Shown here one piece after another: positions 25,951-34,587 of a stretch of 61,465 nucleotides of DNA (its first letter is position 1; every line of letters begins with the position of its first letter). The notes under the pieces are model-generated. The model had not been told where the DNA came from and made no database searches. It was given only the letters and a program-made list of their open reading frames with translations. The stretch is from NCBI RefSeq assembly GCF_018304965.1, contig NZ_JAGQED010000027.1:1-61465 (forward strand). Reading direction: 5' to 3'. Origin of the DNA: Collimonas antrihumi. GTDB taxonomy: Bacteria > Pseudomonadota > Gammaproteobacteria > Burkholderiales > Burkholderiaceae_D. Made by a program: the position numbers and the translations under genes.

Positions 25951-27165
25951 TTACTTCTTGATCTGGCTAATCACGTCCGACAACATGGCGATCATCTGGT
26001 CGATTTCTGCAATCGTCACGTTCAGCGATGGCATGAAGCGCAGCAGGTTCGGCCGCGGCGAGTTGAGCAGCAGGCCGACCGGATTCAGGTCGCGCGCGAT
26101 ATCGACAATTTGCGGACCGATGTCGCTGCCCAGTTTCAACGCCCGCAACAAACCTTCGCCACGCTCGCCTTCGAGTCCGTGTTTTTCGGTAAGTTTCAAC
26201 AACTCGCTGCTCAGGTAGGCACCCTTGTCTTTTACCGACTGCAGGAAGCCAGGCGCCAGCAAGGTATTGATCACCGCCAGGCCGACCGCCGTCATCAACG
26301 GATTGCCATTGTAAGTACCACCCTGGTCGCCGGCCTCGAAGCAAGCGATCTCTTCCCGCGCCAATAATGCCGCCAGCGGCACGCCGCCGCCGATGCCTTT
26401 ACCGAGCGTCATGATATCCGGGGTGATGCCGGACAATTGATAAGCAAACAGCTCGCCGCTACGGCCCATGCCGGATTGCACTTCGTCGACGACCAGCAAG
26501 ATGCCGCGCTTTTTGGTCAGTTCGCGCAAGCCTTGCATGAATTCGCGGGTCGCCGGGATCACGCCGCTTTCGCCCTGTACCGGCTCCAGCATGACCGCTA
26601 CGGTCTTGTCGTTGATCAGCTTTTCGACACTGGCCAGATCGTTCAGCTCGGCTTTAGGGAAGCCCGGCACTTGCGGCGCAAAAATGGTATCCCAGCCCGG
26701 CTTGCCGCTGGCTGACATGGTGGCCAGGGTGCGACCATGAAAGCTATGGTTGAAAGTGATGATTTCAAACCGGTTCTGGCCGTCCTGGTTCGGATTCTTC
26801 TTGCCCCATTTGCGCGCCAGCTTGATCGCGCCTTCATTGGCTTCAGCGCCGCTGTTGGTGAAAAACACGCGGTCGAAGCAGGAGTTGGCGGTCAGCAGGC
26901 GCGCCAGTTCAATCGACGGCGCATTGTAAAAGGCCGGCGAAGGATTGATGATCTTCTTCGATTGTTCCAGCAGCGCATCCTGGATGCACTGCGGCGAGTG
27001 GCCCAGCGAATTGACGGCCCAGCCCTGCAGGTAATCCAGGTAGCGCTTGCCGGCATGATCCGTCATCCACATGCCGTCGCCTTCGGTAAACACCAGAGGA
27101 GGGCGGTTGGTGATGTACATCAGGTCGTCGACCGGATAATCGCTGAATTTCACGCTGTGTTCCAT
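25951..27165 (-). CDS. argD: Acetylornithine/ornithine-type aminotransferase (class III)
   Basis: A 404-residue PLP enzyme. Motifs are [20 protein letters not shown] (cofactor phosphate binding), [31 protein letters not shown] and the PLP lysine in LGKGIGGG (about residue 253). ArgD makes N-acetylornithine in arginine synthesis; related enzymes act in ornithine or arginine breakdown. The start at 27165 has GGAG seven bases upstream. A promoter, an arginine-rich leader peptide and a perfect terminator lie directly upstream, which supports a role in arginine synthesis under attenuation. Confidence 0.87.
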   Translation of the reverse strand: MEHSVKFSDYPVDDLMYITNRPPLVFTEGDGMWMTDHAGKRYLDYLQGWAVNSLGHSPQCIQDALLEQSKKIINPSPAFYNAPSIELARLLTANSCFDRVFFTNSGAEANEGAIKLARKWGKKNPNQDGQNRFEIITFNHSFHGRTLATMSASGKPGWDTIFAPQVPGFPKAELNDLASVEKLINDKTVAVMLEPVQGESGVIPATREFMQGLRELTKKRGILLVVDEVQSGMGRSGELFAYQLSGITPDIMTLGKGIGGGVPLAALLAREEIACFEAGDQGGTYNGNPLMTAVGLAVINTLLAPGFLQSVKDKGAYLSSELLKLTEKHGLEGERGEGLLRALKLGSDIGPQIVDIARDLNPVGLLLNSPRPNLLRFMPSLNVTIAEIDQMIAMLSDVISQIKK

Positions 27166-27185
27166 ATGGCTACTCCAAATTAAGG

Positions 27186-27215
27186 GCAAAAAAAAACCAC
27201 AGGCATCGCCTGTGG
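27186..27215 (-). terminator. Attenuator terminator upstream of argD
   Basis: CCACAGGC-GAT-GCCTGTGG followed by nine T on the minus strand: a perfect 8-bp intrinsic terminator. It lies after the leader-peptide stop (20-base gap) and 21 bases before the argD ATG, on the same strand, so argD can be transcribed from the upstream promoter only by reading through it. Confidence 0.88.
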
Positions 27216-27234
27216 CTTCGTGATCAATCGACGG

Positions 27235-27303
27235 TCACGCGCACGGCTTACCAGGCTGAGGTAATGGGCTACGGCGTCGCAACAATGTCTTGATCATGTT
27301 CAT
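27235..27303 (-). CDS. Putative arginine leader peptide (22 residues)
   Basis: The frame encodes MNMIKTLLRRRSPLPQPGKP plus CA, with three consecutive arginine codons (CGA CGC CGT, 27279-27271). It starts seven bases after a consensus -10 box, so the messenger is leaderless or nearly so, and stops 20 bases before the terminator. TTACC (27264-27260) can pair with GGTAA (27252-27248). GCCTGG (27256-27251) can pair with the 5' arm of the terminator (CCACAGGC) with one bulge. Stalling at the Arg codons would cover TTACC and leave GCCTGG free as antiterminator. The layout is seen; the mechanism is inferred. Confidence 0.6.
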   Translation of the reverse strand: MNMIKTLLRRRSPLPQPGKPCA

Positions 27304-27310
27304 GACGCAA

Positions 27311-27339
27311 ATATTAGGACCTTTTGTGTGGTGCGTCAA
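27311..27339 (-). promoter_or_regulatory. Consensus sigma-70 promoter of the argD leader
   Basis: On the minus strand TTGACG (27339-27334) and TAATAT (27316-27311) are separated by exactly 17 bases. Transcription should begin at about 27304-27302, at or next to the leader ATG. Confidence 0.8.
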
Positions 27340-27385
27340 AAAATATTTGCGCCGTTGTTGTCGGCTGTTCCCACGAATTTTGGTA

Positions 27386-28411
27386 TTACGCCGCCAGATC
27401 GGCTTCCGACGTAAACGAATCCGCATAAAACTCTTCGGCCGGCAACTTGCACAGGGCGACAAAGTCGCGTTGCGCCGATTCCACCACGATCGGCGCGCCG
27501 CAGGCATACACTTGATAGGCGGACAGATCCGGCATGTCCTCAATCACTGCCTGATGGACGAAGCCGCTCCGGCCCGTCCATTGATCATCCGACTGTGCAT
27601 TCGAAATCACCGGCACGAACTTGAAGTTCGGCAGCGCGCTGGCCCATTCCTCGCACAGCGCCATCATGTACAGGTCCTGCGGGCGGCGTCCGCCCCAGTA
27701 CAAGGTGATCGGCCGTTGCGATTCGGTATGGATGCATTGTTCGATCACGGCCTTGATCGGGGCGAAACCGGTACCCGAGGCGAGCAGCACCATCGGCTTG
27801 TCCGAATCTTCACGCAGGAAGAATGTGCCGAGCGGGCCTTCCAGGCGCAAGATGTCGCGCTCTTTCATGGTGGAAAACACTTGATCGGTAAATAAGCCGC
27901 CCGGCATGTGGCGGATATGCAACGTCAGGTAGTCATCCTTGTAAGGCGCGTTAGCCATGCTGTAGCTACGACGTTTGCCATCGCGCAACATGAATTCGAC
28001 GTATTGGCCGGCCAGATACTGCAGGCGTTCGTTGGCCGGCAATTGCAGCGACAATACGATGACGTCCTCGGCCACCTTGTCGAGCTTGACCACGCGAGTC
28101 GGCATTTTGCGTATCGGAAATTCGCCAATGCCAGCCACTTCGCGCGCTTCGATGGTAACGTCGGAATGCGGCGTGGCGCAGCAGAACAGGGCAAAGCCCA
28201 ATTGTTCTTCCTTGACCGGCAGGGCTTTTTCCTGATGGGCGCCGTGGGTGATGTCGCCGTTCAGCAACTTGCCTTTGCACGAACTGCAGGCACCGTTTTT
28301 ACAACCGTAAGGCAGGCCGACGCCGGCGCGGATGGCGGCGTTGAGAATGGTCTCGCCCTCGTCGCAGCTGAATTGACGACCGCTAGGCTGAACAGTTATC
28401 TGAAAACTCAT
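27386..28411 (-). CDS. 2Fe-2S flavoreductase, CDP-6-deoxy-glucoseen reductase-like
   Basis: A 341-residue electron-transfer protein. A plant-type ferredoxin domain comes first, with cluster cysteines at 37, 42, 45 and 77 or 78 (GCKNGACSSCKGKLL, ALFCCA). Then the FAD domain with RRSYSMANAP, and the NAD domain with LLASGTGFAPIKAV and YACGAPIVV. Enzymes of this layout (AscD-like, or reductase parts of oxygenases) pass electrons from NAD(P)H to a partner; no oxygenase is adjacent. The start at 28411 has AGGATTGT upstream. It is divergent from the dehydrogenase at 28423, only 11 bases away. Confidence 0.85.
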   Translation of the reverse strand: MSFQITVQPSGRQFSCDEGETILNAAIRAGVGLPYGCKNGACSSCKGKLLNGDITHGAHQEKALPVKEEQLGFALFCCATPHSDVTIEAREVAGIGEFPIRKMPTRVVKLDKVAEDVIVLSLQLPANERLQYLAGQYVEFMLRDGKRRSYSMANAPYKDDYLTLHIRHMPGGLFTDQVFSTMKERDILRLEGPLGTFFLREDSDKPMVLLASGTGFAPIKAVIEQCIHTESQRPITLYWGGRRPQDLYMMALCEEWASALPNFKFVPVISNAQSDDQWTGRSGFVHQAVIEDMPDLSAYQVYACGAPIVVESAQRDFVALCKLPAEEFYADSFTSEADLAA

Positions 28412-28422
28412 ACAATCCTGTA

Positions 28423-29346
28423 ATGAAAAATATAAAACAAAACCATGACCACGATGGCAAGCTTGGCAAGCCGCGTCTGTTGATTCTCGGCTGCGGCGAC
28501 GTGGGATTACGCGTGGTAGCGCTGCTGAAACACCGGTTTCGCGTATTCGCGGTAACCAGCCAGGCTGCCCGTTGCGCCGAATTGCGCGCTGCCGGGGCGA
28601 TTCCGCTGGTGGCTGATCTTGATCAACCGGCAACATTGGGGCGCTTAGCGCGTCTGGCGCAGACTGTCGTCCATCTGGCGCCGCCGCATTCCGTAGGAGA
28701 AAAAGACCAGCGCACCCGCAACCTGGCCGCCATTTTACCTGAGCGGGCCACTCTTGTTTACATCAGTACTACCGGCGTCTATGGCGATTGCGCCGGTGCG
28801 CTGATAGACGAAACCCGTGCCGTGAGCCCGCACAATGGCCGCGCCAGGCGCCGCGTCGATGCCGAGCATGTATTGCGAGCCTGGGCACGGCGTCGCAGTG
28901 GGCGCCTGGCGATTCTGCGCGTGCCTGGAATTTACGCCGCAAACCGGCTGCCGCTGGCCCGTTTGCAAAAGGCCACCCCGGCCTTGATCGCCGCCGACGA
29001 CGTGTATACCAACCATATTCACGCCGACGACCTGGCGCGCATCATCGTAGCGGCCGTCTTCAAGGCATCGCCCCTGCGCATCTACCATGCGAGCGACGAC
29101 TCTCAATTGAAAATGGCGGAATACTTCGATCTGGTAGCCCGGGCTTTCGGCTTGCCGTTGTCGCCGCGGCTGCCGCGTGCCGAGCTGGAACAAGTGGTGT
29201 CGCCGATGTTGCTGTCCTTTATGTCGGAATCGCGCCGTTTGCAAAACAACCGTATCAAGCACGAATTGGGGGTGCGCTTGCGCTATCCGGACGTGCCGAC
29301 GGCATTGCCTGAAATGGTGGCGGCTGGCAATCCGGGAGGCGGTTAA
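28423..29346 (+). CDS. NAD(P)-dependent epimerase/dehydratase-like protein
   Basis: A 307-residue extended short-chain dehydrogenase of the YeeZ type. The Rossmann motif is LLILGCGDVGLRVV (about 18-31). YISTTGVYGDCAGA holds the Ser/Thr and Tyr region, but the usual YxxxK is not clear, so catalysis is uncertain. The substrate is unknown. No ribosome-binding site is seen before the ATG; the start is the only reasonable one in frame. Only 11 bases separate it from the divergent flavoreductase, so the promoters must lie inside the opposite genes. Confidence 0.75.
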   Translation: MKNIKQNHDHDGKLGKPRLLILGCGDVGLRVVALLKHRFRVFAVTSQAARCAELRAAGAIPLVADLDQPATLGRLARLAQTVVHLAPPHSVGEKDQRTRNLAAILPERATLVYISTTGVYGDCAGALIDETRAVSPHNGRARRRVDAEHVLRAWARRRSGRLAILRVPGIYAANRLPLARLQKATPALIAADDVYTNHIHADDLARIIVAAVFKASPLRIYHASDDSQLKMAEYFDLVARAFGLPLSPRLPRAELEQVVSPMLLSFMSESRRLQNNRIKHELGVRLRYPDVPTALPEMVAAGNPGGG

Positions 29347-29516
29347 TAGTGCTATGACGGGCGTCTATATCTGTTTTTCGCATAAGCATAGAAGTTATAA
29401 GTTGTTGTAAGCCGGAAAGTTGATCGATAAAGTGGAAAGTGAATAAAAAATCCACTTTATATACGCTAGCCGACTTAGGCCTGCGTTGCCGGACGACGCA
29501 AAGGCTGCCATTTCCC

Positions 29517-30290
29517 ATGAAGTTATCTTTTCAGCATATCAACAAGCAATTCTCCGGCTTGCCGGTGATCGCCGATTTCAGCAGAGAAATCGAAGAAGGC
29601 GAACTGGTCGCCCTGGTTGGTCCTTCCGGCTGCGGTAAATCGACTTTATTGCATCTGGCGGCGGGTCTTGGCGCGCCCAGCAGCGGCGCGGTATTGGCAG
29701 ATGGCCAGGCGATCAAAGGTCCGCATCCTGAACGGATGTTGATGTTCCAGGAGAATGCGCTGTATCCGTGGCTGACGCTGGAAGCGAACGTGGCCTTGGC
29801 ATTGGAGTTGCAAAAAGTCAGCAAGGCCAACGCGCGTAAGCAAGCGCGCGACTGGCTTTCTAAAATCAGCCTGCAGGGTTTTGAAACCTACTATCCACAT
29901 CAGGTCTCGGGCGGCATGCGGCAACGCGCCGCGCTGGCGCGTGCCTTCATCACCAAACCTAAGGTGTTGCTGCTGGACGAGCCGTTTGGCGCGCTGGATG
30001 CGCTGACCCGCATGACCTTGCAGGATTCCCTGCGCCAGTTGATTCGGGAAGAGCGGCCGACGGTACTGCTGGTGACGCACGACGTCGACGAAGCTCTGTT
30101 CCTGGCCGACCGGATTCTGGTGTTCAGCCCGCGCCCGGCCAAGGTGCTGCGTGAGTTCAACCTGAACCACCACGAGAAAACCCACGATTTATCCGAGTTT
30201 GCCGCCACCCGGCGGGAAATTCTTTGCCTGCTCGGAATTCACGCAGAGCAAGACGCATTCGCAAAAAAACTTGAGGGAATTGCCGCATGA
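29517..30290 (+). CDS. ABC transporter ATPase, nitrate/sulfonate/taurine type
   Basis: A 257-residue ATPase with Walker A GPSGCGKST, Q-loop in MFQENALYPWLT, signature VSGGMRQRAALARA and Walker B VLLLDEPFGALDALTR. It belongs to the SsuB/TauB-like group. The start at 29517 is preferred because MKLSFQHINKQFSG is a normal N-terminus; the frame is open upstream. It overlaps the binding-protein gene by four bases (ATGA), and the permease follows. Confidence 0.9.
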   Translation: MKLSFQHINKQFSGLPVIADFSREIEEGELVALVGPSGCGKSTLLHLAAGLGAPSSGAVLADGQAIKGPHPERMLMFQENALYPWLTLEANVALALELQKVSKANARKQARDWLSKISLQGFETYYPHQVSGGMRQRAALARAFITKPKVLLLDEPFGALDALTRMTLQDSLRQLIREERPTVLLVTHDVDEALFLADRILVFSPRPAKVLREFNLNHHEKTHDLSEFAATRREILCLLGIHAEQDAFAKKLEGIAA

Positions 30291-31306
30291 AATCCAGTAC
30301 TCGATTAACGTCGTTGTTAAAACCATTATTGCTGATTCCGGCGCTGCTGCTGACAATGGCAGGCCAGGCCGGCGCCGCCGAGAAATTCAAGATCGGTTAT
30401 CTGCGGGTCATGGACGACGCGCAGGCGATCGCCGCCTTTGAGGGTGGTTTCTACAAGAAGCATGGTCTGGAAGTAGAACTGGTTGAATTCAAATCCGGCA
30501 CCGACCTGATCAAAGCCATCGTCGGCGGCCAGCTTGATAGCGGTGTGCTGGGCTTCACCAATGCTGCCGCCTGGGCTTCCAAAGGCGCCGATCTCAAGGT
30601 GGTGGCCGGCGCTCAGCATGGTTATCACGCTATCGTGGTGCGCGAGGATAGCGGCATCAAGGATGTGGCGGGATTAAAAGGGCGTACCCTGGCGTCGCAA
30701 GCCGAAGGCAGCACTGCCGATACCGTCCTCAAAGGTGTGACGCTCAAGAACGCCGGTTTGAAAGCCGACGACGTCAACATTCTCGGCGTCAGTCCGCAGG
30801 TGGCGGTGCAATCGCTGGTAGGCAAGCGTGTCGATGCCGCCTTCCTGTTCGAACCGCAAGCCAGCATTGCGAAACTAGTGGCGCCGGTCAAGCAGATTTA
30901 TGAAGTCGGCGAAGTCTGGCCGTTCCCTTGCATGGTGGTGATTACTTCCGGCGAGACTTTGGCTAAGCGTCGTGATGCGGTCTGGAAGTCGCTGGACGCG
31001 CAACGCGAAGCGATCGATCTTTTGCAAAAAGATCCAACGGCAGCATCGAAACTGATCGCCAGCTATTTCATCGCCGATCCGACTTTGAAGACACTGAAGC
31101 ATGGCGACCTGCCGCGCGAAACGGTGATTCGCGATGCGATCAAGAGCCAGACATTCAGCGCCGTGCTGACCGCCAAGGAACTGGCGCGGATGCAGGAGCT
31201 GGCGAATATCCTGCAAGAGCAGGGTTCCCTCAAAACACGCGACGGCAAACCGTTCAACGTCAATGCGATCATCGACCTGGACTGGCAAAAGGACCGTAAG
31301 CTGTAA
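30287..31306 (+). CDS. ABC transporter substrate-binding protein, NMT1/SsuA-like
   Basis: A 339-residue periplasmic binding protein. The signal peptide ends near AGQAGAAEKF. The mature part (KIGYLRVMDDAQAIAAFEGG, then FKSGTDLIKAIVGGQLDSGV) is typical of NMT1-like proteins binding sulfonates, nitrate, or thiamine precursors. The substrate cannot be told. It is translationally coupled to the ATPase and followed by the permease. Confidence 0.88.
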   Translation: MKSSTRLTSLLKPLLLIPALLLTMAGQAGAAEKFKIGYLRVMDDAQAIAAFEGGFYKKHGLEVELVEFKSGTDLIKAIVGGQLDSGVLGFTNAAAWASKGADLKVVAGAQHGYHAIVVREDSGIKDVAGLKGRTLASQAEGSTADTVLKGVTLKNAGLKADDVNILGVSPQVAVQSLVGKRVDAAFLFEPQASIAKLVAPVKQIYEVGEVWPFPCMVVITSGETLAKRRDAVWKSLDAQREAIDLLQKDPTAASKLIASYFIADPTLKTLKHGDLPRETVIRDAIKSQTFSAVLTAKELARMQELANILQEQGSLKTRDGKPFNVNAIIDLDWQKDRKL

Positions 31307-31390
31307 CACTGATTTTAACCATCCGGCATCGCCGGCCGCGCTGTCTCGGGCGGCCTCACTTCAACCTATACGTATTGTTTTGGTTTATCT

Positions 31391-32164
31391 ATGAGTACTC
31401 AAAGCCGGCTGGTCGGTTACCGCAAAAAACTTGCCATGCTGCTGGCTATTTTGTTCATTTTCCTGTTGTGGCAGATTGCAGCGTGGTCCTTGCCGGATTT
31501 CCTGATGCCGGGCGTGTTGCCGGTGCTGGAGCGTTTGTGGCAAGAAGCGCTGACGCCGGAATTCCGTACCGCCCTGTGGGGCAGCTTGACTCGGCTCGGC
31601 GGCGGTTATGCGGCGGCGATGTTGTGCGGGATCGGCTTCGGCCTGATCGGCGCGATCTTGTTTTTCTTCCGCGAAGTCCTGAAGTCGGCCATCATCATCC
31701 TGCAGTCGATTCCATCGATTGCCTGGGTGCCGCTGTTCCTGATACTGATGGGTTTCGGCAATCTGCCGATCATGGTGGTGGTCGCGTTGGCAGCATTTTT
31801 TCCGGCCGCGCTCAGCGTCATGAATGCCACCGAAAGCGTGCAGCAGGTGCATGTCTCGGCCGCAAGGGTGATGGGCGCAACGCGTTGGGATATGTTGAAG
31901 CGGGTGTATTTGCCGGCCGTCATGCCGGAACTGATTACGGGCGCCCAGCTGGCATTTGGCAACGCCTGGCGCGCCTTGATTTCGGCGGAAATGCTGATCG
32001 GCTTCGGCAAAGGGCTGGGACGCACCCTGGCCTATGCCGGTGAAACTGCGGACATGGTCGGTGTGATGACCAATATTCTCGCGATTGCGATCCTGGCGGC
32101 GCTGATCGACCAGTTGATCCTGGAAAACCTGAAGCACAGGGTGTTGCGCTACCAGTACGTCTGA
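31391..32164 (+). CDS. ABC transporter permease, nitrate/sulfonate/taurine type
   Basis: A 257-residue membrane protein with about six transmembrane segments. The ATPase-contact loop is AARVMGATRWDMLKRVYLPA with the EAA-like pattern. It completes the importer with 29517-31306. The start at 31391 gives a positively charged N-terminus before the first segment. Confidence 0.9.
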   Translation: MSTQSRLVGYRKKLAMLLAILFIFLLWQIAAWSLPDFLMPGVLPVLERLWQEALTPEFRTALWGSLTRLGGGYAAAMLCGIGFGLIGAILFFFREVLKSAIIILQSIPSIAWVPLFLILMGFGNLPIMVVVALAAFFPAALSVMNATESVQQVHVSAARVMGATRWDMLKRVYLPAVMPELITGAQLAFGNAWRALISAEMLIGFGKGLGRTLAYAGETADMVGVMTNILAIAILAALIDQLILENLKHRVLRYQYV

Positions 32165-32182
32165 TCGTTTGATTCGTGACCA

Positions 32183-33007
32183 ATGACTATCCTGCCGTCG
32201 TTTTCATCCCTCCGATTCGCGCTTCTGCTGCTGGCCTGTACATTGCAGGTCAGTGCTACAGCGGCCAACTTGCAGCAGATCAAACAACGCGGTCAATTGG
32301 TGGTTGGCGTCAGCTATGTCGTGCCGGAACATGCAGCGGGCATAAAGTATCGGACTCCGGACGGTTTCTACAACGCGGCCGCCGACGATCTGGCGCATCG
32401 CCTGGGCGTCACGGTGCGCACAGTAAAAGTGACGGCGCAGAATCGGCAGCAACTGCTGGCACAGGGCAAAGTCGATCTGTTGCTACTGAATCTGAAACAG
32501 GCCGATGCCGACGCGCTGCGCGCGAGTGCAACATTGCTGCCGACCAGCTATCAGGCACGTCCCAAACTGATCATGCGCAGCGATACCGACATCAGGCGTT
32601 TGGCGCAACTGCGCGGCCGCAGCATATGTGTGGCGCAAGGCGGAGCCTATGTGGGCAGCATGGCGGCGGGCTATGGCGCAGTCGAAAAAGTAGTTAGAGC
32701 GCCGGCCGATGCATTGCTGGCGCTCAGAACCGGCGGCTGCGACGCCGCGGTGCATGACGATACTGTCATGAACGGCATGCTTGATCTGCCAGAATGGAAG
32801 AAATTTTCAGCCAGTTTGCCGCTGGATGGCCGCCCGGCCACGCTGACTTTCGCGGTCAGGCCGGTAGATATCGCGCTGGCTGCCTATCTGCAGCAACTGA
32901 ACAACGCGTGGAGCGATAGCGGCTACTGGGCCGACAATCGAAAAAAATGGATCAATAACGTTGCTTTCGAAGTCTACCTGGACCAGAACGTACCCGATTG
33001 CCACTGA
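32183..33007 (+). CDS. Periplasmic binding protein, amino-acid (SBP_bac_3) type
   Basis: A 274-residue solute-binding protein with a signal peptide (LRFALLLLACTLQVSATAAN). Family signs are IKQRGQLVVGVSYVVP, the domain-1 segment DGFYNAAADDLAHRLGV, and LRGRSICVAQGGAYVGSMAA. It follows the ABC permease by 18 bases and may be an accessory receptor of the same system, although its fold class differs from the first binding protein. The ligand is unknown. Confidence 0.82.
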   Translation: MTILPSFSSLRFALLLLACTLQVSATAANLQQIKQRGQLVVGVSYVVPEHAAGIKYRTPDGFYNAAADDLAHRLGVTVRTVKVTAQNRQQLLAQGKVDLLLLNLKQADADALRASATLLPTSYQARPKLIMRSDTDIRRLAQLRGRSICVAQGGAYVGSMAAGYGAVEKVVRAPADALLALRTGGCDAAVHDDTVMNGMLDLPEWKKFSASLPLDGRPATLTFAVRPVDIALAAYLQQLNNAWSDSGYWADNRKKWINNVAFEVYLDQNVPDCH

Positions 33008-33099
33008 CCAGCGCCGACCTGGCCTGCATATCACGCCTGCTCTCAACTTATCTTCGCCTACCTTCAATTTGTTTCCTTCGCCGCCGGATAGCACCTAAA

Positions 33100-33237
33100 A
33101 TCCTAGTTGGGTCGCGTCATTTTGCCATCGAATCTACGGAGAACCCGCCCCATAAAAGAATTTAATGTGGCGGCGTCCCTGCTAGGATTCGATCTGCAAG
33201 AGACGTCCTTGGCACCCACGTCTGACGATGGGTGCTA
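33100..33237 (+). promoter_or_regulatory. Leader with competing inverted repeats before the LivK-like gene
   Basis: ATCCTAG (33100-33106) and ATCGAATC (33127-33134) are each complementary to parts of one later segment, CTAGGATTCGAT (33182-33193), so the two pairings compete. A further hairpin GCACCCA/TGGGTGC (33209-33232) is followed by an A/T-rich run. The 276-base gap has no gene. This could be a regulatory leader, or simply a terminator plus promoter. Confidence 0.35.
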
Positions 33238-33282
33238 TTATTAAAAAAACACTATTACTAAAGACAGACGAAAGGATACGCC

Positions 33283-34410
33283 ATGTACGCACGGACCAAA
33301 CTGATGATGGTTATGATGGCTGCATTCCCAGCGCTCGCAATGGCGCAGGAGACACAAGAAATAAAAATCGGTTTCAGCAGCCCGCTGACCGGCCCCCAGG
33401 CATCTGCCGGCCGCGACAACCAGGGCGGCCTGGCCATGGCGATCGATAAGCTGAATACCCAGGGCATGGTTATCGGCGGCAAGAAAATCAAGTTCGTCGC
33501 CCAGATGGAAGACGACCAGGCTGATCCGCGTTCCGGCGTCAGCGTAGCGCAAAAGCTGGTCGACATGGGCGTCAAGGCAGTGGTCGGCCCATACAACTCG
33601 GGCGTTACGATTCCTGCATCGCGCGTCTATAACGACGCCGGCATCGTGATGGGCACCGTTGCCTCCAATCCAAAGGTGACTTTGCAAGGCTTTCACTCGG
33701 TATTCCGGGTAGCGGCCAGCGATAGCCAGCTGGGCGGCAAGATGGCGCTGTATGCGGCCAAGGAGCTGAAGGTCAAGACAGTCGCGATCATCGATGACCG
33801 CACTGCATACGGCCAAGGCCTGGCGGAAGAGTTTTCGAAAGTCGCCAAAGCCAACGGCATCAAGGTGCTCGGCAACGACTTCACCAATGACAAGGCGACC
33901 GACTTCACCGCTATCCTGACCAGCATCAAGGCCAAGAAACCTGACGCGATTTTCTACGGCGGCTATGCACCACAGGGCGGCCCGATGACACGCCAGATGA
34001 AACAGCTGGGCGTGAGCGCCATGTTCCTGGGCGGCGATGGCATCTGCTCGCCGGAAATGGGCCGTCTGGGCGGCGATGCGATTACCGACCAGGTGTATTG
34101 CACACAGGGCGGCGCCTTGCTGGACAAGCTCGCTTCAGGCAAAGTTTTCGCAGCGGACTACCAGAAGCGTTACAACCGTCCTGCGGAAACCTATGCAGCA
34201 TCGTTCTACGACGGCATGATGCTGATCGCGCAGGCGATGAAGGCAGCCAATTCGGTAGAGCCCAAGCAATATGTATCGGCGATGGAAAAAATTCACTACA
34301 AGGGTGTAGCCGGCTCTTATGAATTCGACGCCAACCACGATCTGAAGCAATCGCCGGTAACGGTTTATCGCTTCAAGGCCGGCGTGCCGGAAGCGCTGAC
34401 CAGCTACTAA
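33283..34410 (+). CDS. Branched-chain amino acid-type binding protein (LivK-like)
   Basis: A 375-residue periplasmic protein. The signal peptide ends ALAMAQ. Family motifs are KIGFSSPLTGPQASAGRDNQ, AQKLVDMGVKAVVGPYNSG, TVAIIDDRTAYGQGLAEEF and the C-terminal YASFYDGMMLIAQAM. It binds leucine-type or related amino acids. No permease or ATPase follows. The next genes degrade a hydroxyproline, so hydroxyproline or proline is a possible ligand by context only. Confidence 0.88.
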   Translation: MYARTKLMMVMMAAFPALAMAQETQEIKIGFSSPLTGPQASAGRDNQGGLAMAIDKLNTQGMVIGGKKIKFVAQMEDDQADPRSGVSVAQKLVDMGVKAVVGPYNSGVTIPASRVYNDAGIVMGTVASNPKVTLQGFHSVFRVAASDSQLGGKMALYAAKELKVKTVAIIDDRTAYGQGLAEEFSKVAKANGIKVLGNDFTNDKATDFTAILTSIKAKKPDAIFYGGYAPQGGPMTRQMKQLGVSAMFLGGDGICSPEMGRLGGDAITDQVYCTQGGALLDKLASGKVFAADYQKRYNRPAETYAASFYDGMMLIAQAMKAANSVEPKQYVSAMEKIHYKGVAGSYEFDANHDLKQSPVTVYRFKAGVPEALTSY

Positions 34411-34427
34411 TCAGCTACTAACCAGCG

Positions 34428-34498
34428 CCGCGTGGGCATACGTGTCCACCCTACATCCAGCAGTCAGGTAGGGTGGGCAAGATTTTTTTCCCACGCGG
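34428..34498. repeat. Dispersed repeat, family B, copy 4
   Basis: CCGCGTGGGCATACGTGTCC with CCACCCTAC, then GTAGGGTGGGCA and CCCACGCGG: two half-copies in tandem that together make an inverted pair. Confidence 0.7.
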
Positions 34499-34587
34499 TG
34501 CAGACACAGGCAGGGCATCCCGGTTCACGCACGAACACCGATGCCCACCCAACACGATATTCGCAATTCTCTTCAAACAAACTCCCC

